Position numbers and translations under genes: made by a program. A DNA stretch of 64,000 nt from NCBI RefSeq assembly GCF_000719865.1, contig NZ_JOID01000025.1, positions 62,001-126,000 of the forward strand. The letters are read 5' to 3'. The notes beneath the pieces are model-generated. The model was not told where the DNA came from and searched no databases. It saw only the letters and a list, made by a program, of their open reading frames with translations. This document shows positions 55,907 to 64,000 of the stretch, in pieces; position 1 is the stretch's first letter, and each line of letters opens with the position of its first letter. Source of the DNA: Streptomyces albus subsp. albus. GTDB taxonomy: Bacteria > Actinomycetota > Actinomycetes > Streptomycetales > Streptomycetaceae.

Positions 55907-56695
55907 ATGAAGCGACGGCATCTGTTCGAGTTCGAGGACCTCAAGTGGTTTCCCGACGTGTTCCGGCGGGGCACCACGGACTTTCTCTCGTTCGTCTTTT
56001 CCAAGACCAACAGGTACGCGCCCGTCGTGCCGTTGATCGCGGAAGCGGTGGACGACCAGGACCCGGTGCGGATCGTGGACCTGTGCTCCGGCGGCAGCGG
56101 CGGCATAGCCAACCTGCAACGGGACCTGTCCGCACTGCTCGACAAGAAGGTGACGGTCACCCTCAGCGACAAGTACCCGAACCTGGAGGCATTTCAGAAG
56201 ATCAAGGAGATGTGCGAGGGCATCGAGTACGAGACCGAGTCGGTCGATGCCACGGACGTGCCCGAACGGCTCGAAGGTTTCCGCACCATCTTCACGGCGT
56301 TCCACCATTTCAAGCCGGACATGGCACAGGCGATCCTGCAGGACGCGGTGGACAAGAAGGTGCCCATCGGTGTCTTCGAACTCGGCAACAAGGGCCCCAA
56401 GGCCATTGCCAAACTCATCGTCACCGTGCCGATCGGCCTGCTCCTCGTGACGCCTTTCCTGAGGCCCCGGAGGGCTTCCCGGTTCCTTTTCACGTATCTG
56501 CTTCCGGTGATTCCCCTCGCCACGATCTGGGACGGGGTCGTGTCCATTCTCCGGGTGTACACGCCGGACCAGTTGCGCGAACTCACGGCGAACATCGACG
56601 CGGTGGACTACGAGTGGAAGATCGGCACCGCGGTGCACGCGGAAGGCGTCGGCAAGGGCGAGGTCCTCTATCTCATCGGCGCACCGGTCAAGTAG
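55907..56695 (+). CDS. SAM-dependent methyltransferase with hydrophobic segment
   Basis: 262 residues. The Rossmann motif I region reads IVDLCSGGSGGIANL, followed by VTVTLSDKYPN, consistent with a class I methyltransferase. From about 160 to 205 there are hydrophobic stretches (KLIVTVPIGLLLVTPFL, YLLPVIPLATIWDGVV) suggesting membrane association, unusual for this fold. The RBS AAGGAG precedes ATG 55907. Being within the PKS operon suggests O- or C-methylation of the polyketide or starter; substrate unknown. Confidence 0.7.
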   Translation: MKRRHLFEFEDLKWFPDVFRRGTTDFLSFVFSKTNRYAPVVPLIAEAVDDQDPVRIVDLCSGGSGGIANLQRDLSALLDKKVTVTLSDKYPNLEAFQKIKEMCEGIEYETESVDATDVPERLEGFRTIFTAFHHFKPDMAQAILQDAVDKKVPIGVFELGNKGPKAIAKLIVTVPIGLLLVTPFLRPRRASRFLFTYLLPVIPLATIWDGVVSILRVYTPDQLRELTANIDAVDYEWKIGTAVHAEGVGKGEVLYLIGAPVK

Positions 56696-56698
56696 CCC

Positions 56699-58102
56699 AT
56701 GGACTTCTTCGAGGAACTGCACCGGCACGGGGACCGGACGGCGGTGGTCGACGACGACGACCGCCGGTTCTCGTTCCGTGAACTGCACGAGTTGGCGCAC
56801 GAGTTCGGCGACAGACTGCCCCGGGGCGAACGGGCGCTGATCCTGTTGCGGACGCGGAACAGCATCGAGTCGCTGATCGGATACCTGGGCGGTGTCGCGA
56901 GCGGCCACGTGGTGCTGCCGGTCGATCACAGCCTCGACCCGGCCCTGGTCACCCGGCTCATGGACGCCTACCGGCCCGAGTATGTGTGGGGAGCGGGGCA
57001 GGCGGCGGATCCCGCGCTGTTCTCCATCGGCGACTACACCCTGGCGCCGACCCGCTACGGGCCGGGGGGGCCGCTCCACCCAGACCTGAGCGCCGTGCTG
57101 CTCACATCGGGCTCGACCGGCTCCCCCAAGGGGGTGCGGCTGACCCGCGCGAACATCACGGCCAACGCCCGCTCCATCGCCGAGTACCTCGAACTCGACG
57201 CCACGGAACGGCCCGTGACCAGCCTTCCCATGAGCTATTCCTACGGCCTGTCGGTCATCACCAGTCATCTGCACGTCGGCGCCACCCTGCTGCTCACCGG
57301 CGAGTCCCTGGTGCGCGGCGAGTTCTGGAACTACTGCCGCAGGCACGAAGCGACGTCGTTCTCCGGGGTCCCCTACACGTACGAGATGCTGGACACGCTG
57401 CGCTTCCCGTCCGTCGAACTGCCCAGCCTGCGGTACTTCACACAAGCCGGCGGCCGACTGCCCACCGAGCGGGTCGAACGGTACGCCGCGGAGGCGGACC
57501 GCAGAGGCGTCCGCTTCTACGTGATGTACGGGCAGACGGAGGCGACGGCCCGCATGGCCTATCTGCCGCCCGAACTGCTGTCGGCCAAGCCCGGCAGCAT
57601 CGGGCGGGCCGTGCCCGGCGGCACGCTGTACCTCAAGGACGAGCAGGGAGCGAGGATCGCTGCCGCGGGACGGACCGGCCGGCTCCACTACGAAGGCCCG
57701 AACGTGATGCAGGGTCACGCGAACGGACGGGGCGACCTGGCCCACGGGGACCAGCTCGGCGGCGTGCTCGACACCGGCGACCTCGCCTACGTCGACGAGG
57801 ACGGCTGCTACTACATCGCCGGCCGGAGCGGCCGCTTCGTGAAGCTGTCCGGCGTCCGCTACGACCTCGACGAACTGGAGCAGGGCCTCACACGCAGCGG
57901 TATCACCTGCGCCTGCGGCGGCAGCGACGAAGAACTGGCGGTCGCCGTCGAGGACGCCGCGCTGGCGCGGCTGGCGAAGCAGACGCTGCGCCGGACCTTC
58001 CGGGTGGACCCCACGCAGGTACGGATCGTGGTGGTGCCGCGGATCAGCCGGACGGCCAGCGGAAAGATCGCCTACGCCAAGACATTCGAGAACGGGGAGT
58101 GA
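56699..58102 (+). CDS. AMP-dependent acyl-ACP ligase (starter activation)
   Basis: 467 residues, ANL superfamily. Motifs: P-loop-like LLTSGSTGSPKGVRLT, YVMYGQTEATARM, LDTGDLAYVDEDG and the C-terminal Lys motif SRTASGKIAYAKT. It should adenylate a carboxylic acid and load it onto a carrier protein, most simply the free ACP encoded 840 bases downstream. The acid cannot be predicted by eye. It begins three bases after the upstream stop, without a strong RBS, so translation is probably coupled. It overlaps the next gene by four bases. Confidence 0.88.
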   Translation: MDFFEELHRHGDRTAVVDDDDRRFSFRELHELAHEFGDRLPRGERALILLRTRNSIESLIGYLGGVASGHVVLPVDHSLDPALVTRLMDAYRPEYVWGAGQAADPALFSIGDYTLAPTRYGPGGPLHPDLSAVLLTSGSTGSPKGVRLTRANITANARSIAEYLELDATERPVTSLPMSYSYGLSVITSHLHVGATLLLTGESLVRGEFWNYCRRHEATSFSGVPYTYEMLDTLRFPSVELPSLRYFTQAGGRLPTERVERYAAEADRRGVRFYVMYGQTEATARMAYLPPELLSAKPGSIGRAVPGGTLYLKDEQGARIAAAGRTGRLHYEGPNVMQGHANGRGDLAHGDQLGGVLDTGDLAYVDEDGCYYIAGRSGRFVKLSGVRYDLDELEQGLTRSGITCACGGSDEELAVAVEDAALARLAKQTLRRTFRVDPTQVRIVVVPRISRTASGKIAYAKTFENGE

Positions 58103-58884
58103 AGACGGTGAGCACCCATCGTGCGGTCATCGAGCAGTTCAACGAAGGAGCGGAGCATTTCGACAGCTGGTCGGTGACCAAGGACGAGCGCATGCTCCGC
58201 GGGCTCGCCGAGTTCTGTGAACTGTCCGCGGGCGACGATCTGTTGGACCTGGCCTGCGGCACCGGAGCCCTGGCCCTGTACGGCGCGCGACGGGTCCGCT
58301 CCGTCACCGGCGTGGACATCTCGGAGGGGATGATCACGGTCGCCCGCCGCAACGCGGCCGAACGCGGCCTGGCGAACACCTCGTTCGTGTGCCGCAACGT
58401 GGAGCGGCTCGACCTGGAGGCCGACCGGTTCTCGGTCGTCGTGTCCCGGTCGGCCTTCCACCACATGGCGCGCCACCGGGAGGTCTTCGCCGGGATGGTG
58501 CGCTGCTGCCGCCCCGGCGGACGACTGTGCATCCAGGACGTCATGGCGTACGGAGACGAGAAGAAGGACCGCTATTTCGAAGAGATGGAGCGGCTCATCG
58601 ACCGCAGCCACCACCTCACGTACGGGAAGCGGGAGTTCTTCGAACTCTTCAAGGGCAACGGCGTCAAGGTGACCGGTCTCTTCGAGTCCGAGTCCCTGCT
58701 CGACTTCCACGACTACGTGGAACACGTCGCACAGACCGAGGACAGTCGCATGGCGATCGGCCGCCTCCTCACCGCCGGTCTCGCGGACTCGGACATCGCC
58801 ACCGAATTCACCGAGCACGACGGCCGGTTGATGTGGCGCCGCAAGGTCTGCACCATTCGGGGACGCAAGGCGGACCGGACCTGA
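58099..58884 (+). CDS. Class I SAM-dependent methyltransferase (UbiE/MenG-like)
   Basis: 261 residues. Motif I is LLDLACGTGALALYGA, then GVDISEGMITVARRNA, with SRSAFHHMARHREVF and CCRPGGRLCIQDVMAY typical of the Methyltransf_11/UbiE group. It shows no membrane segment. It lies between the AMP-ligase and the free ACP, so it may methylate the starter acid or its ACP-bound form; a tailoring O-methylation is the alternative. GTG start overlaps the ligase stop. Confidence 0.85.
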   Translation: MKTVSTHRAVIEQFNEGAEHFDSWSVTKDERMLRGLAEFCELSAGDDLLDLACGTGALALYGARRVRSVTGVDISEGMITVARRNAAERGLANTSFVCRNVERLDLEADRFSVVVSRSAFHHMARHREVFAGMVRCCRPGGRLCIQDVMAYGDEKKDRYFEEMERLIDRSHHLTYGKREFFELFKGNGVKVTGLFESESLLDFHDYVEHVAQTEDSRMAIGRLLTAGLADSDIATEFTEHDGRLMWRRKVCTIRGRKADRT

Positions 58885-58941
58885 TCCGCTTCCGTACACC
58901 GCACACAAGAATCAACTTTCACACGTAAGGACGCCGACGCG

Positions 58942-59202
58942 ATGGACGCAGTACGGAAGCAGATCAAGCAGTTCATGGAGGAATCCCTTCTGGTGACGTT
59001 CGACGCGGAGATCACCGAGGACACCGACCTGTTCAAGGCGGGCGTGGTCGAATCACGGGACTACCTCAACATTCTCCGCTTCCTCCAGGAGGACTTGAAG
59101 GTCGAGATGACGGACGAAGACCTCTTCATGAACGTGCTCGTGTCCCTTTCGGGGATCACCGAATTCGTTCACCAGAAGCAGGGCGGCAACCAGCCGGTCT
59201 GA
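58942..59202 (+). CDS. Free-standing acyl carrier protein
   Basis: 86 residues, four-helix ACP pattern with the attachment Ser38 in AGVVESRDYLNIL. The motif differs from the PKS-embedded ACPs (DSL/DSI) and from the donor ACP (NSVDR) and resembles carriers that pair with AMP-ligases. It probably carries the starter unit made by the ligase two genes upstream and presents it to PksE, whose gene begins 14 bases later. Confidence 0.88.
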   Translation: MDAVRKQIKQFMEESLLVTFDAEITEDTDLFKAGVVESRDYLNILRFLQEDLKVEMTDEDLFMNVLVSLSGITEFVHQKQGGNQPV

Positions 59203-59215
59203 GGGAACGGGGACA

Positions 59216-61999
59216 GTGGATATGACACACATGGGTGACAGCGTCGAGGGAAGCGGAAACGCTCGGGCCGAGGGGATCGCCATCGTCGGCGTGAGCCTGC
59301 GCCTCCCCGGCGCCGAGTCGATGGACGAGTTCTGGCAGTTGCTGGACGAGGGCCGCTGCGTCATAGGTGACCCTCCGCCAGAGCGCCGAGAGTCCGCCGG
59401 GCGCGCGGCGCGCGGCGGCTTCCTCGCCGACGCGGACGCGTTCGACGCCGCGTTCTTCAACATCTCGCCGCGCGAGGCCATGTTCATGGATCCGCAGCAG
59501 CGGTTCGCCATGGAACTGGCCTGGCAGGCCATCGAGGACGCCGGGTACCGGGCCGCCGCGCTCCAGGGGTCGCGGACCGGTGTCTTCATGGGGGTTGCCA
59601 ACTCCGACTACACCGAGCTGGCCGAGACGCGGCACGGGGAAGTCGACGCGTACCTGCCGACCGGCACCTCGGCTGCGATCATCGCCAACCGGGTCTCGTA
59701 CTGGTTCGATCTGCACGGGCCCAGCATGACCATCGACACGGCGTGCGCCAGTTCGTTGGTGGCTGTGCAGCAGGCAGTGCGCGCGCTGGAGCACGGTGAC
59801 TGCGAGTACGCACTGGCCGGTGGCGTGAACCTGTGCTGGTCCAGCCGTAGGTTCGAGGCGCTCAGCCGCAACGGCATGCTCTCCGACGACGGCCTGTGCC
59901 GGGCCTTCGACAGCCGGGCGGACGGATACGTACGGGCCGAGGGCGGGGCGGTCGTACTGCTCAAGCCGCTGGCCACCGCGGTCGCCGACGGCGACGCGAT
60001 CCACGCGGTCGTCCGAGGCATCGGATCAAACCACGGCGGACGGACGAACTCGCTAACGATCACCAACCCCCAGGCCCACGCCGACCTGGTCAGCGACGTC
60101 TACACACGGGCCGGGGTCGGCCCGGACACGGTCGGCTACATCGAGGCCCATGGCCCCGGCACGCCGCTCGGCGACCCCATCGAGGTGCACGGTCTCAAGA
60201 GCGCCTTCGGGCGGTTGGCCGAGCGTGCGGGTGTGGAACTGCGGCCCGGTGCCTGCGGGCTCGGCTCGGTGAAAACGAACATCGGCCACCTGGAGTCAGC
60301 GGCCGGCCTAGCCGGAATGCTGAAGGTCGTGGCAGCGATCAGACACCGGACCCTGCCGGCCACGCTGCACTTCGACAAGCCCAACCCGCTCATCAAGCTG
60401 GACGGCAGCCCCTTCCGCGTCGTGGACCGGGCACAGCCGTGGGAACCCGTCAAGGGGGCCGACGGCGAGGCGCTCCCGCGCCGCGCTGGCGTCAGTTCGT
60501 TCGGCTTCGGTGGCAGCAACGCTCACGTTCTGCTGGAGGAGTACCTGCCCGCGCAGTCCGCTCGTGACGATGACGCAGGGGCCGCCCCGCAGGCTCGGCA
60601 ACTGATACCCATGTCTGCCACGACCGGTGAACAACTGCGTTCCATGGCACGGAACCTGCTGCGTGCCATCGAGGTCGCGGCCACCGACCCCGGCTCCCTC
60701 GACGCTCCGGGCCTGCGGGACATCGCGTACACCCTGCAGACCGGGCGTACGGAGTGGCCCCACCGGGTGGCCTTCGTCGTCACTGATTTCGACGAACTCG
60801 CCGCGGAACTGCGGTCGTTCACCCGTGACGAAGGCAGCGCCCGGTGCTGGCAGGGCACGGTGGAGAACCAGCCGCGGTTGACGGTGCTGGAGAACGACGA
60901 GGACGCCGCCGCGATGCTGCGGAGCTGGGGCGCCAAGGACAAGCTGGACAAGGTCGCCGAGCTATGGACGCTCGGCGGCCCCATCGAGTGGGACGCGCTG
61001 CGCGTCGGCGGCCCCGCGCGCAGGACCCACCTGCCGACCTACCCCTTCCAGCGACGCCGCTACTGGTTGCCGACGGCACCGGACGAGGCGGCCACCGCCG
61101 ACCGCGCCGATGTGCCGGTGCACAGGGCGGACACCGAGGCGGAGCCGGCGCCGGCCGCACCGGCGGGCATCCAGCTCGCCGCACCCGCGGCGTACGCCTC
61201 GCCGAGGATCCAGCCACAGCCCGGTGTGCCCAAGCCGAGCGGGATCGGTCTGCGTGAACTGCCCGAACCGTCCGCGAGCACGGCATCGCCCGTCTCACCG
61301 GGGCACCCTGCGCAACGCGCCCCGCAGGAGGCGGACCGTGCGCTGCTGGAGCGGCGGTTGGCGAGCAGTCTCGCCGAGGTGCTGTATCTGGAGCCGCACG
61401 AGGTGAGCATCGACGGCAAGTTCATCGACATCGGACTCGATTCCATCGTCGCAGTGGAGTGGATCCGCGTCGTCAACACCTGCTTCGGCGCCTCCTTGGA
61501 GACGGCCGACGTGTACGAGTTCCCGACGATCCGCGAGCTCGCCGCCGAACTGGCCAGGGCCACGCGGCCGGCCGCCCCCGCCGGTGGCGCCGCGACGGCG
61601 ACCGAGCCCGGCGCGGCGCGGGTGACCGAGGACATCCCGCGGAGCGTGTCGGTGGACCCGTCCTCGTTGGTGGGCGAGTTGATACAGACCCTTGCCGAGG
61701 TGCTCTACGTCCCCACCGAGGAGCTGGGCGCCGAGGACAAGTTCATCGACGTCGGACTGGACTCCATCATCGCCGTCGAGTGGATGGGCGTGGTCAACGC
61801 CCGGTACGGCACTGATCTGCCGGTGGCCGACATCTACGAGTACCCCACCCTCCGCGAGTTCGCCGTCCATCTGGCAGGGCGGATGACGTCATCCGCGGAC
61901 GACTCGGGGATCGAGGAGGTGCTCCGCCAGGTGGTGGCCGGGAGCCTGGAAGTCGAGGAGGCCGAGCGGATGCTGGAGTCACAGACACATGTCGCGTGA
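59216..61999 (+). CDS. Trans-AT PKS PksE: KS-ACP-ACP (tandem beta-branch ACPs)-docking
   Basis: 927 residues. KS at about 21-445 (IDTACASSL, Cys177; HGPGT and TNIGH histidines present). A Pro/Ala-rich linker leads to two ACPs that are near copies: KFIDIGLDSIVAVEW (Ser743, Trp749) and KFIDVGLDSIIAVEW (Ser850, Trp856). Both have the Trp six residues after the Ser that marks ACPs serving HMGS cassettes. The C-terminal helices (EEVLRQVVAGSLEVEEAERML) resemble those that should meet the N-terminal helices of PksA, so PksE is probably the first elongation module although encoded last. GTG 59216 is used; ATG 59222 is an alternative. Confidence 0.9.
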   Translation: MDMTHMGDSVEGSGNARAEGIAIVGVSLRLPGAESMDEFWQLLDEGRCVIGDPPPERRESAGRAARGGFLADADAFDAAFFNISPREAMFMDPQQRFAMELAWQAIEDAGYRAAALQGSRTGVFMGVANSDYTELAETRHGEVDAYLPTGTSAAIIANRVSYWFDLHGPSMTIDTACASSLVAVQQAVRALEHGDCEYALAGGVNLCWSSRRFEALSRNGMLSDDGLCRAFDSRADGYVRAEGGAVVLLKPLATAVADGDAIHAVVRGIGSNHGGRTNSLTITNPQAHADLVSDVYTRAGVGPDTVGYIEAHGPGTPLGDPIEVHGLKSAFGRLAERAGVELRPGACGLGSVKTNIGHLESAAGLAGMLKVVAAIRHRTLPATLHFDKPNPLIKLDGSPFRVVDRAQPWEPVKGADGEALPRRAGVSSFGFGGSNAHVLLEEYLPAQSARDDDAGAAPQARQLIPMSATTGEQLRSMARNLLRAIEVAATDPGSLDAPGLRDIAYTLQTGRTEWPHRVAFVVTDFDELAAELRSFTRDEGSARCWQGTVENQPRLTVLENDEDAAAMLRSWGAKDKLDKVAELWTLGGPIEWDALRVGGPARRTHLPTYPFQRRRYWLPTAPDEAATADRADVPVHRADTEAEPAPAAPAGIQLAAPAAYASPRIQPQPGVPKPSGIGLRELPEPSASTASPVSPGHPAQRAPQEADRALLERRLASSLAEVLYLEPHEVSIDGKFIDIGLDSIVAVEWIRVVNTCFGASLETADVYEFPTIRELAAELARATRPAAPAGGAATATEPGAARVTEDIPRSVSVDPSSLVGELIQTLAEVLYVPTEELGAEDKFIDVGLDSIIAVEWMGVVNARYGTDLPVADIYEYPTLREFAVHLAGRMTSSADDSGIEEVLRQVVAGSLEVEEAERMLESQTHVA

Positions 62000-63005
62000 G
62001 GTGGCCGCCCCGCTGATCCTGCCTGATGTCGCCGATACGCGGCGTCAGGCGGGGCTGCCCGCAGTCTTCATGTTCTCGGGGCAGGGCTCGCAGTACCACC
62101 ACATGGGGCGCGAACTGTTCGAGACGGACGCCGTCTTCCGGGCGGCCCTGTTTCGCCATGACGCCGTGCTCGCCGAGGAGTTGGGCGAGTCCGTGCTGGA
62201 CCGGGTTTTCGACCCGGCCAGGAGGAAGACGGATCCGTTCACCGACACCCGGCTCACCCACCCCGCGATCGTCATGTTCCAACTGGCGCTCGCGGAAGCC
62301 GTGCAGGCGGCCGGCGTCGAGGCACGGTACGTGCTCGGTTCGAGCCTCGGCGAGTACACGGCCGCGGCGGTGGCCGGGACCGTTGAACCGGCGGAGTGCC
62401 TGCGCCTGCTGGCGCGCCAGGGCGCGCTGCTGCACACCCGAGTGCCCGGCGGGATGCTCGCCGTCCTCGCCGATACGACGGTCTTCGACGATGCGCCGGC
62501 GCTGTACGGCACCGACGTAGCGGCGCGGAACTACCCGGGCCATCTAGTCGTCGCCGGCGCGACGGACGTGCTCGAACGCGCGGCCGCGCAGCTGCGCGCG
62601 GCGGGCGTGGTGCATCAGCGTGTGCCGGTGGAGCACGGGTTCCACTCGTACCTGATGGATGATGTGCGTGATCCGTTCCGTGGCTCCTTCGAAGGGGTGG
62701 TACTGAGGGCGCCTGGCATTCCCTGGGTGTCGTGCGTGGACGGCCGTCTGGTCGAGAGTCCGACGGCCGGCCACTTCTGGCGTGTGGCTCGCGGCCCGAT
62801 CGAGTTCGAGGAGACGATGCGGATCATGCAGGACCGCGGAGACTTCCTGTATCTCGATCTCGGCCTGTCCGGAACACTCCAGGGCTTCGCGCGCAACAAC
62901 CTCGCTGAAGGCACCCGTTCACGGGCCGTCAGCCTCCTCAGCCCCTTCGACGGCGGCCGGAACGCGGTGGCGAAGGCCCTCGCGGCCGTCGCCGACAGGT
63001 CATGA
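61989..63005 (+). CDS. Second free AT-fold protein, acyl-hydrolase (PedC/AH) type
   Basis: 338 residues. AT fold with MFSGQGSQYHHMGRELF, active-site VLGSSLGEYTAAAVAG (Ser119; GSSLG instead of GHSLG, so the usual His before the Ser is missing), GFHSYLMDD and the C-terminal LYLDLGLSGTLQGFARNNL. These features match the acyl hydrolases of trans-AT clusters that clear stalled acyl groups from carrier domains, rather than the malonyl-loading AT at 24,000. It overlaps the PksE end by 11 bases. Confidence 0.85.
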   Translation: MSREVAAPLILPDVADTRRQAGLPAVFMFSGQGSQYHHMGRELFETDAVFRAALFRHDAVLAEELGESVLDRVFDPARRKTDPFTDTRLTHPAIVMFQLALAEAVQAAGVEARYVLGSSLGEYTAAAVAGTVEPAECLRLLARQGALLHTRVPGGMLAVLADTTVFDDAPALYGTDVAARNYPGHLVVAGATDVLERAAAQLRAAGVVHQRVPVEHGFHSYLMDDVRDPFRGSFEGVVLRAPGIPWVSCVDGRLVESPTAGHFWRVARGPIEFEETMRIMQDRGDFLYLDLGLSGTLQGFARNNLAEGTRSRAVSLLSPFDGGRNAVAKALAAVADRS

Positions 63006-63018
63006 TGCGGGAGAGAGG

Positions 63019-63696
63019 GTGATCGAGGAACTGTTGCCGCCGTGGGTCCGGTCCGCAGAGGCGTTCGATGACGCGGTGGAGGCACCGCTCTGTCCGGGGG
63101 AGAGCGAGGCCGTCTCAGGCACGACACAGAGGCGTCGTCTTGAGTTCGCCACGGTGCGACGCTGCGCACGAACGGCCCTGGCGGAATTGGACGTACGGCC
63201 GGGGGCGCTGCTGCCGGACGAGCACGGCGCCCCGCTCTGGCCCCCGGCGATCGTAGGGAGCATGACGCACTGCCCCGGCTACCGGGCGGCGGCTGTCGCG
63301 CGTACGGACCGTGTGCGTGCAGTGGGCATCGACGCCGAGCCCAACGAGCCCTTGCTCGGCGGGATCCATCAGATCGCCGATGCCGCGGAGCGGCGACACC
63401 TCGACGATCTTTCGGCCAGTGGGTACCCGGTCCAGTGGGACCGGTTGCTGTTCTGCTGCAAGGAGGCGGTCTACAAGTCCTGGTTCCCGCTCGCCCGGCG
63501 CTGGCTGGGCTTCCACGATGCTGTGATCACGATCGAACCTGACCGGAACACGTTCCACGCGCAACTCCGACCGCCGCGTCGGGGCGGTCTGACACGGGCG
63601 GGCCAGGAGCCGACGGGGTTCACCGGACGGTGGCTGGCGCGTGATGGTCTGCTGCTGGCGACGATAGCGGACCCGCGCCCACCCGGCAGTCCATGA
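63019..63696 (+). CDS. Sfp-type 4'-phosphopantetheinyl transferase (second copy)
   Basis: 225 residues. Motifs: VGSMTHCPGYRAAAVA, VGIDAEPNEPL (Mg-binding Asp and Glu), and FCCKEAVYKSWFP. It converts apo carrier domains to the holo form using CoA. It is clearly related to the transferase half of the fusion protein at 20,559-22,127 but lacks the phosphoesterase. GTG 63019 follows GGGAGAGAG; the longer frame overlaps the AT gene. Last gene of the rightward operon. Confidence 0.88.
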   Translation: MIEELLPPWVRSAEAFDDAVEAPLCPGESEAVSGTTQRRRLEFATVRRCARTALAELDVRPGALLPDEHGAPLWPPAIVGSMTHCPGYRAAAVARTDRVRAVGIDAEPNEPLLGGIHQIADAAERRHLDDLSASGYPVQWDRLLFCCKEAVYKSWFPLARRWLGFHDAVITIEPDRNTFHAQLRPPRRGGLTRAGQEPTGFTGRWLARDGLLLATIADPRPPGSP

Positions 63697-63826
63697 CAGC
63701 AGCGCTCTGGACCGCGCATCCGCGGGGTAGACCGTGAGCAGGGCGTACAACTCCTGCTCGATGCCGGGAACGGTCCTCGACCGCAGGATCCGACCGTCCA
63801 GGATGGTCGACTTCAGCGAGAGGCAG
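63697..63826 (-). pseudogene. IS4-type transposase fragment
   Basis: The leftward frame reads LKSTILDGRILRSRT followed by EQELYALLTVY, resembling the C-terminal ELK…LRSRTP…QEVYALL block of IS4-family transposases. Only about 40 codons remain. It marks mobile DNA just behind the last biosynthetic gene. Confidence 0.55.
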
Positions 63827-63832
63827 CAGGTC

Positions 63833-64000
63833 TCAGTTGGCCATCCGCCGTGCGACGGTCACCACACTTCCGGTCAAAATCGGCCGCGACCGATAGGGGG
63901 TGCCATTATCTGGCACCCCCGGGTCGGGCAGGGCGGCTCGGCAGGCTTGCGGGAAGTCGGGCGGGATCTGCCCGAGGAGCTTGGACGTGCTGTGTGCCGC
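63833..64000 (-). CDS. C-terminal end of an unidentified leftward gene, partial
   Basis: 55 open codons from the window edge to TGA (63833-63835), with strongly GC-biased third positions as in real genes of this genome. The end reads SKLLGQIPPDFPQACRAALP … ILTGSVVTVARRMAN. I do not recognise it; it could be a further transposase piece. Confidence 0.4.
   Translation of the reverse strand, partial: AAHSTSKLLGQIPPDFPQACRAALPDPGVPDNGTPYRSRPILTGSVVTVARRMAN
63896..63920. repeat. Perfect 9-bp inverted repeat with AT-rich loop
   Basis: GGGGGTGCC-ATTATCT-GGCACCCCC. It lies inside the partial leftward frame near the cluster's right edge. It may be a terminator, a protein-binding site or an insertion-sequence end; there is no U-tract. 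Confidence 0.45.

Noticed and set aside
61989..63005. Second free AT as a methylmalonyl- or ethylmalonyl-specific loader
   Set aside because: The GSSLG site and C-terminal LDLGLSGTLQGF block fit the acyl-hydrolase group; no extender-unit biosynthesis genes are present.

Overview
The window is high-GC actinomycete chromosome with a typical Streptomyces codon pattern and gene neighbourhood. Positions 1-13,040 hold conserved housekeeping genes: a GT87-type membrane mannosyltransferase (cut by the window edge), tRNA-Ala(GGC), a cytochrome b-like membrane protein paired with a NuoF-like flavin/iron-sulfur protein, leuS with a leader-peptide attenuator, a membrane coiled-coil protein, a DegV protein, comEA and comEC.

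comEC stops abruptly at about 13,043, where the metallo-beta-lactamase domain should begin. A 9-bp sequence (CGACGTGTT) occurs twice across the breakpoint. A Tn554-like block follows: three translationally coupled tyrosine recombinases and a DUF6262/TnpC-like protein (13,090-18,909). Behind it lies insertion-sequence debris (IS256 remnant, TetR remnant). The missing comEC 3' half does not appear before position 64,000, so everything to the right is probably a genomic island.

The island carries a trans-acyltransferase polyketide synthase (trans-AT PKS) cluster (20,559-63,696). Two leftward genes encode a eukaryotic-like AICAR formyltransferase domain protein and a fusion of a PptH-like metallophosphoesterase with an Sfp-type phosphopantetheinyl transferase. 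Across a 650-bp divergent intergenic region a roughly 40-kb rightward operon encodes: a free malonyl-transferase; a beta-branching cassette (HMGS1, donor ACP, decarboxylating KS with Cys to Ser, HMGS2, ECH1, ECH2); four large PKSs (called PksA-D here); two methyltransferases, an AMP-ligase and a free ACP; a fifth PKS (PksE); an acyl-hydrolase-type AT; and a second PPTase.

Inferred assembly order from terminal docking helices: AMP-ligase/ACP (starter), PksE (KS-ACP-ACP, both ACPs with the beta-branch Trp), PksA (KS-DH*-ACP, KS-DH-KR-ACP0), PksB (MT-ACP, KS-KR-ACP, KS-ACP with Trp), PksC (ECH2-KS-ACP, KS-ACP), PksD (KS-dead AT-dead DH-ACP-TE). Eight KS domains, two beta-branch sites, one candidate pyran-synthase-like DH* and a cis-AT-derived final module stand out. 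No pathway regulator, exporter or resistance gene lies within the window. The right end has an IS4-type transposase remnant and an unidentified partial gene. I could not match the architecture to a specific known product from memory; novelty is untested.
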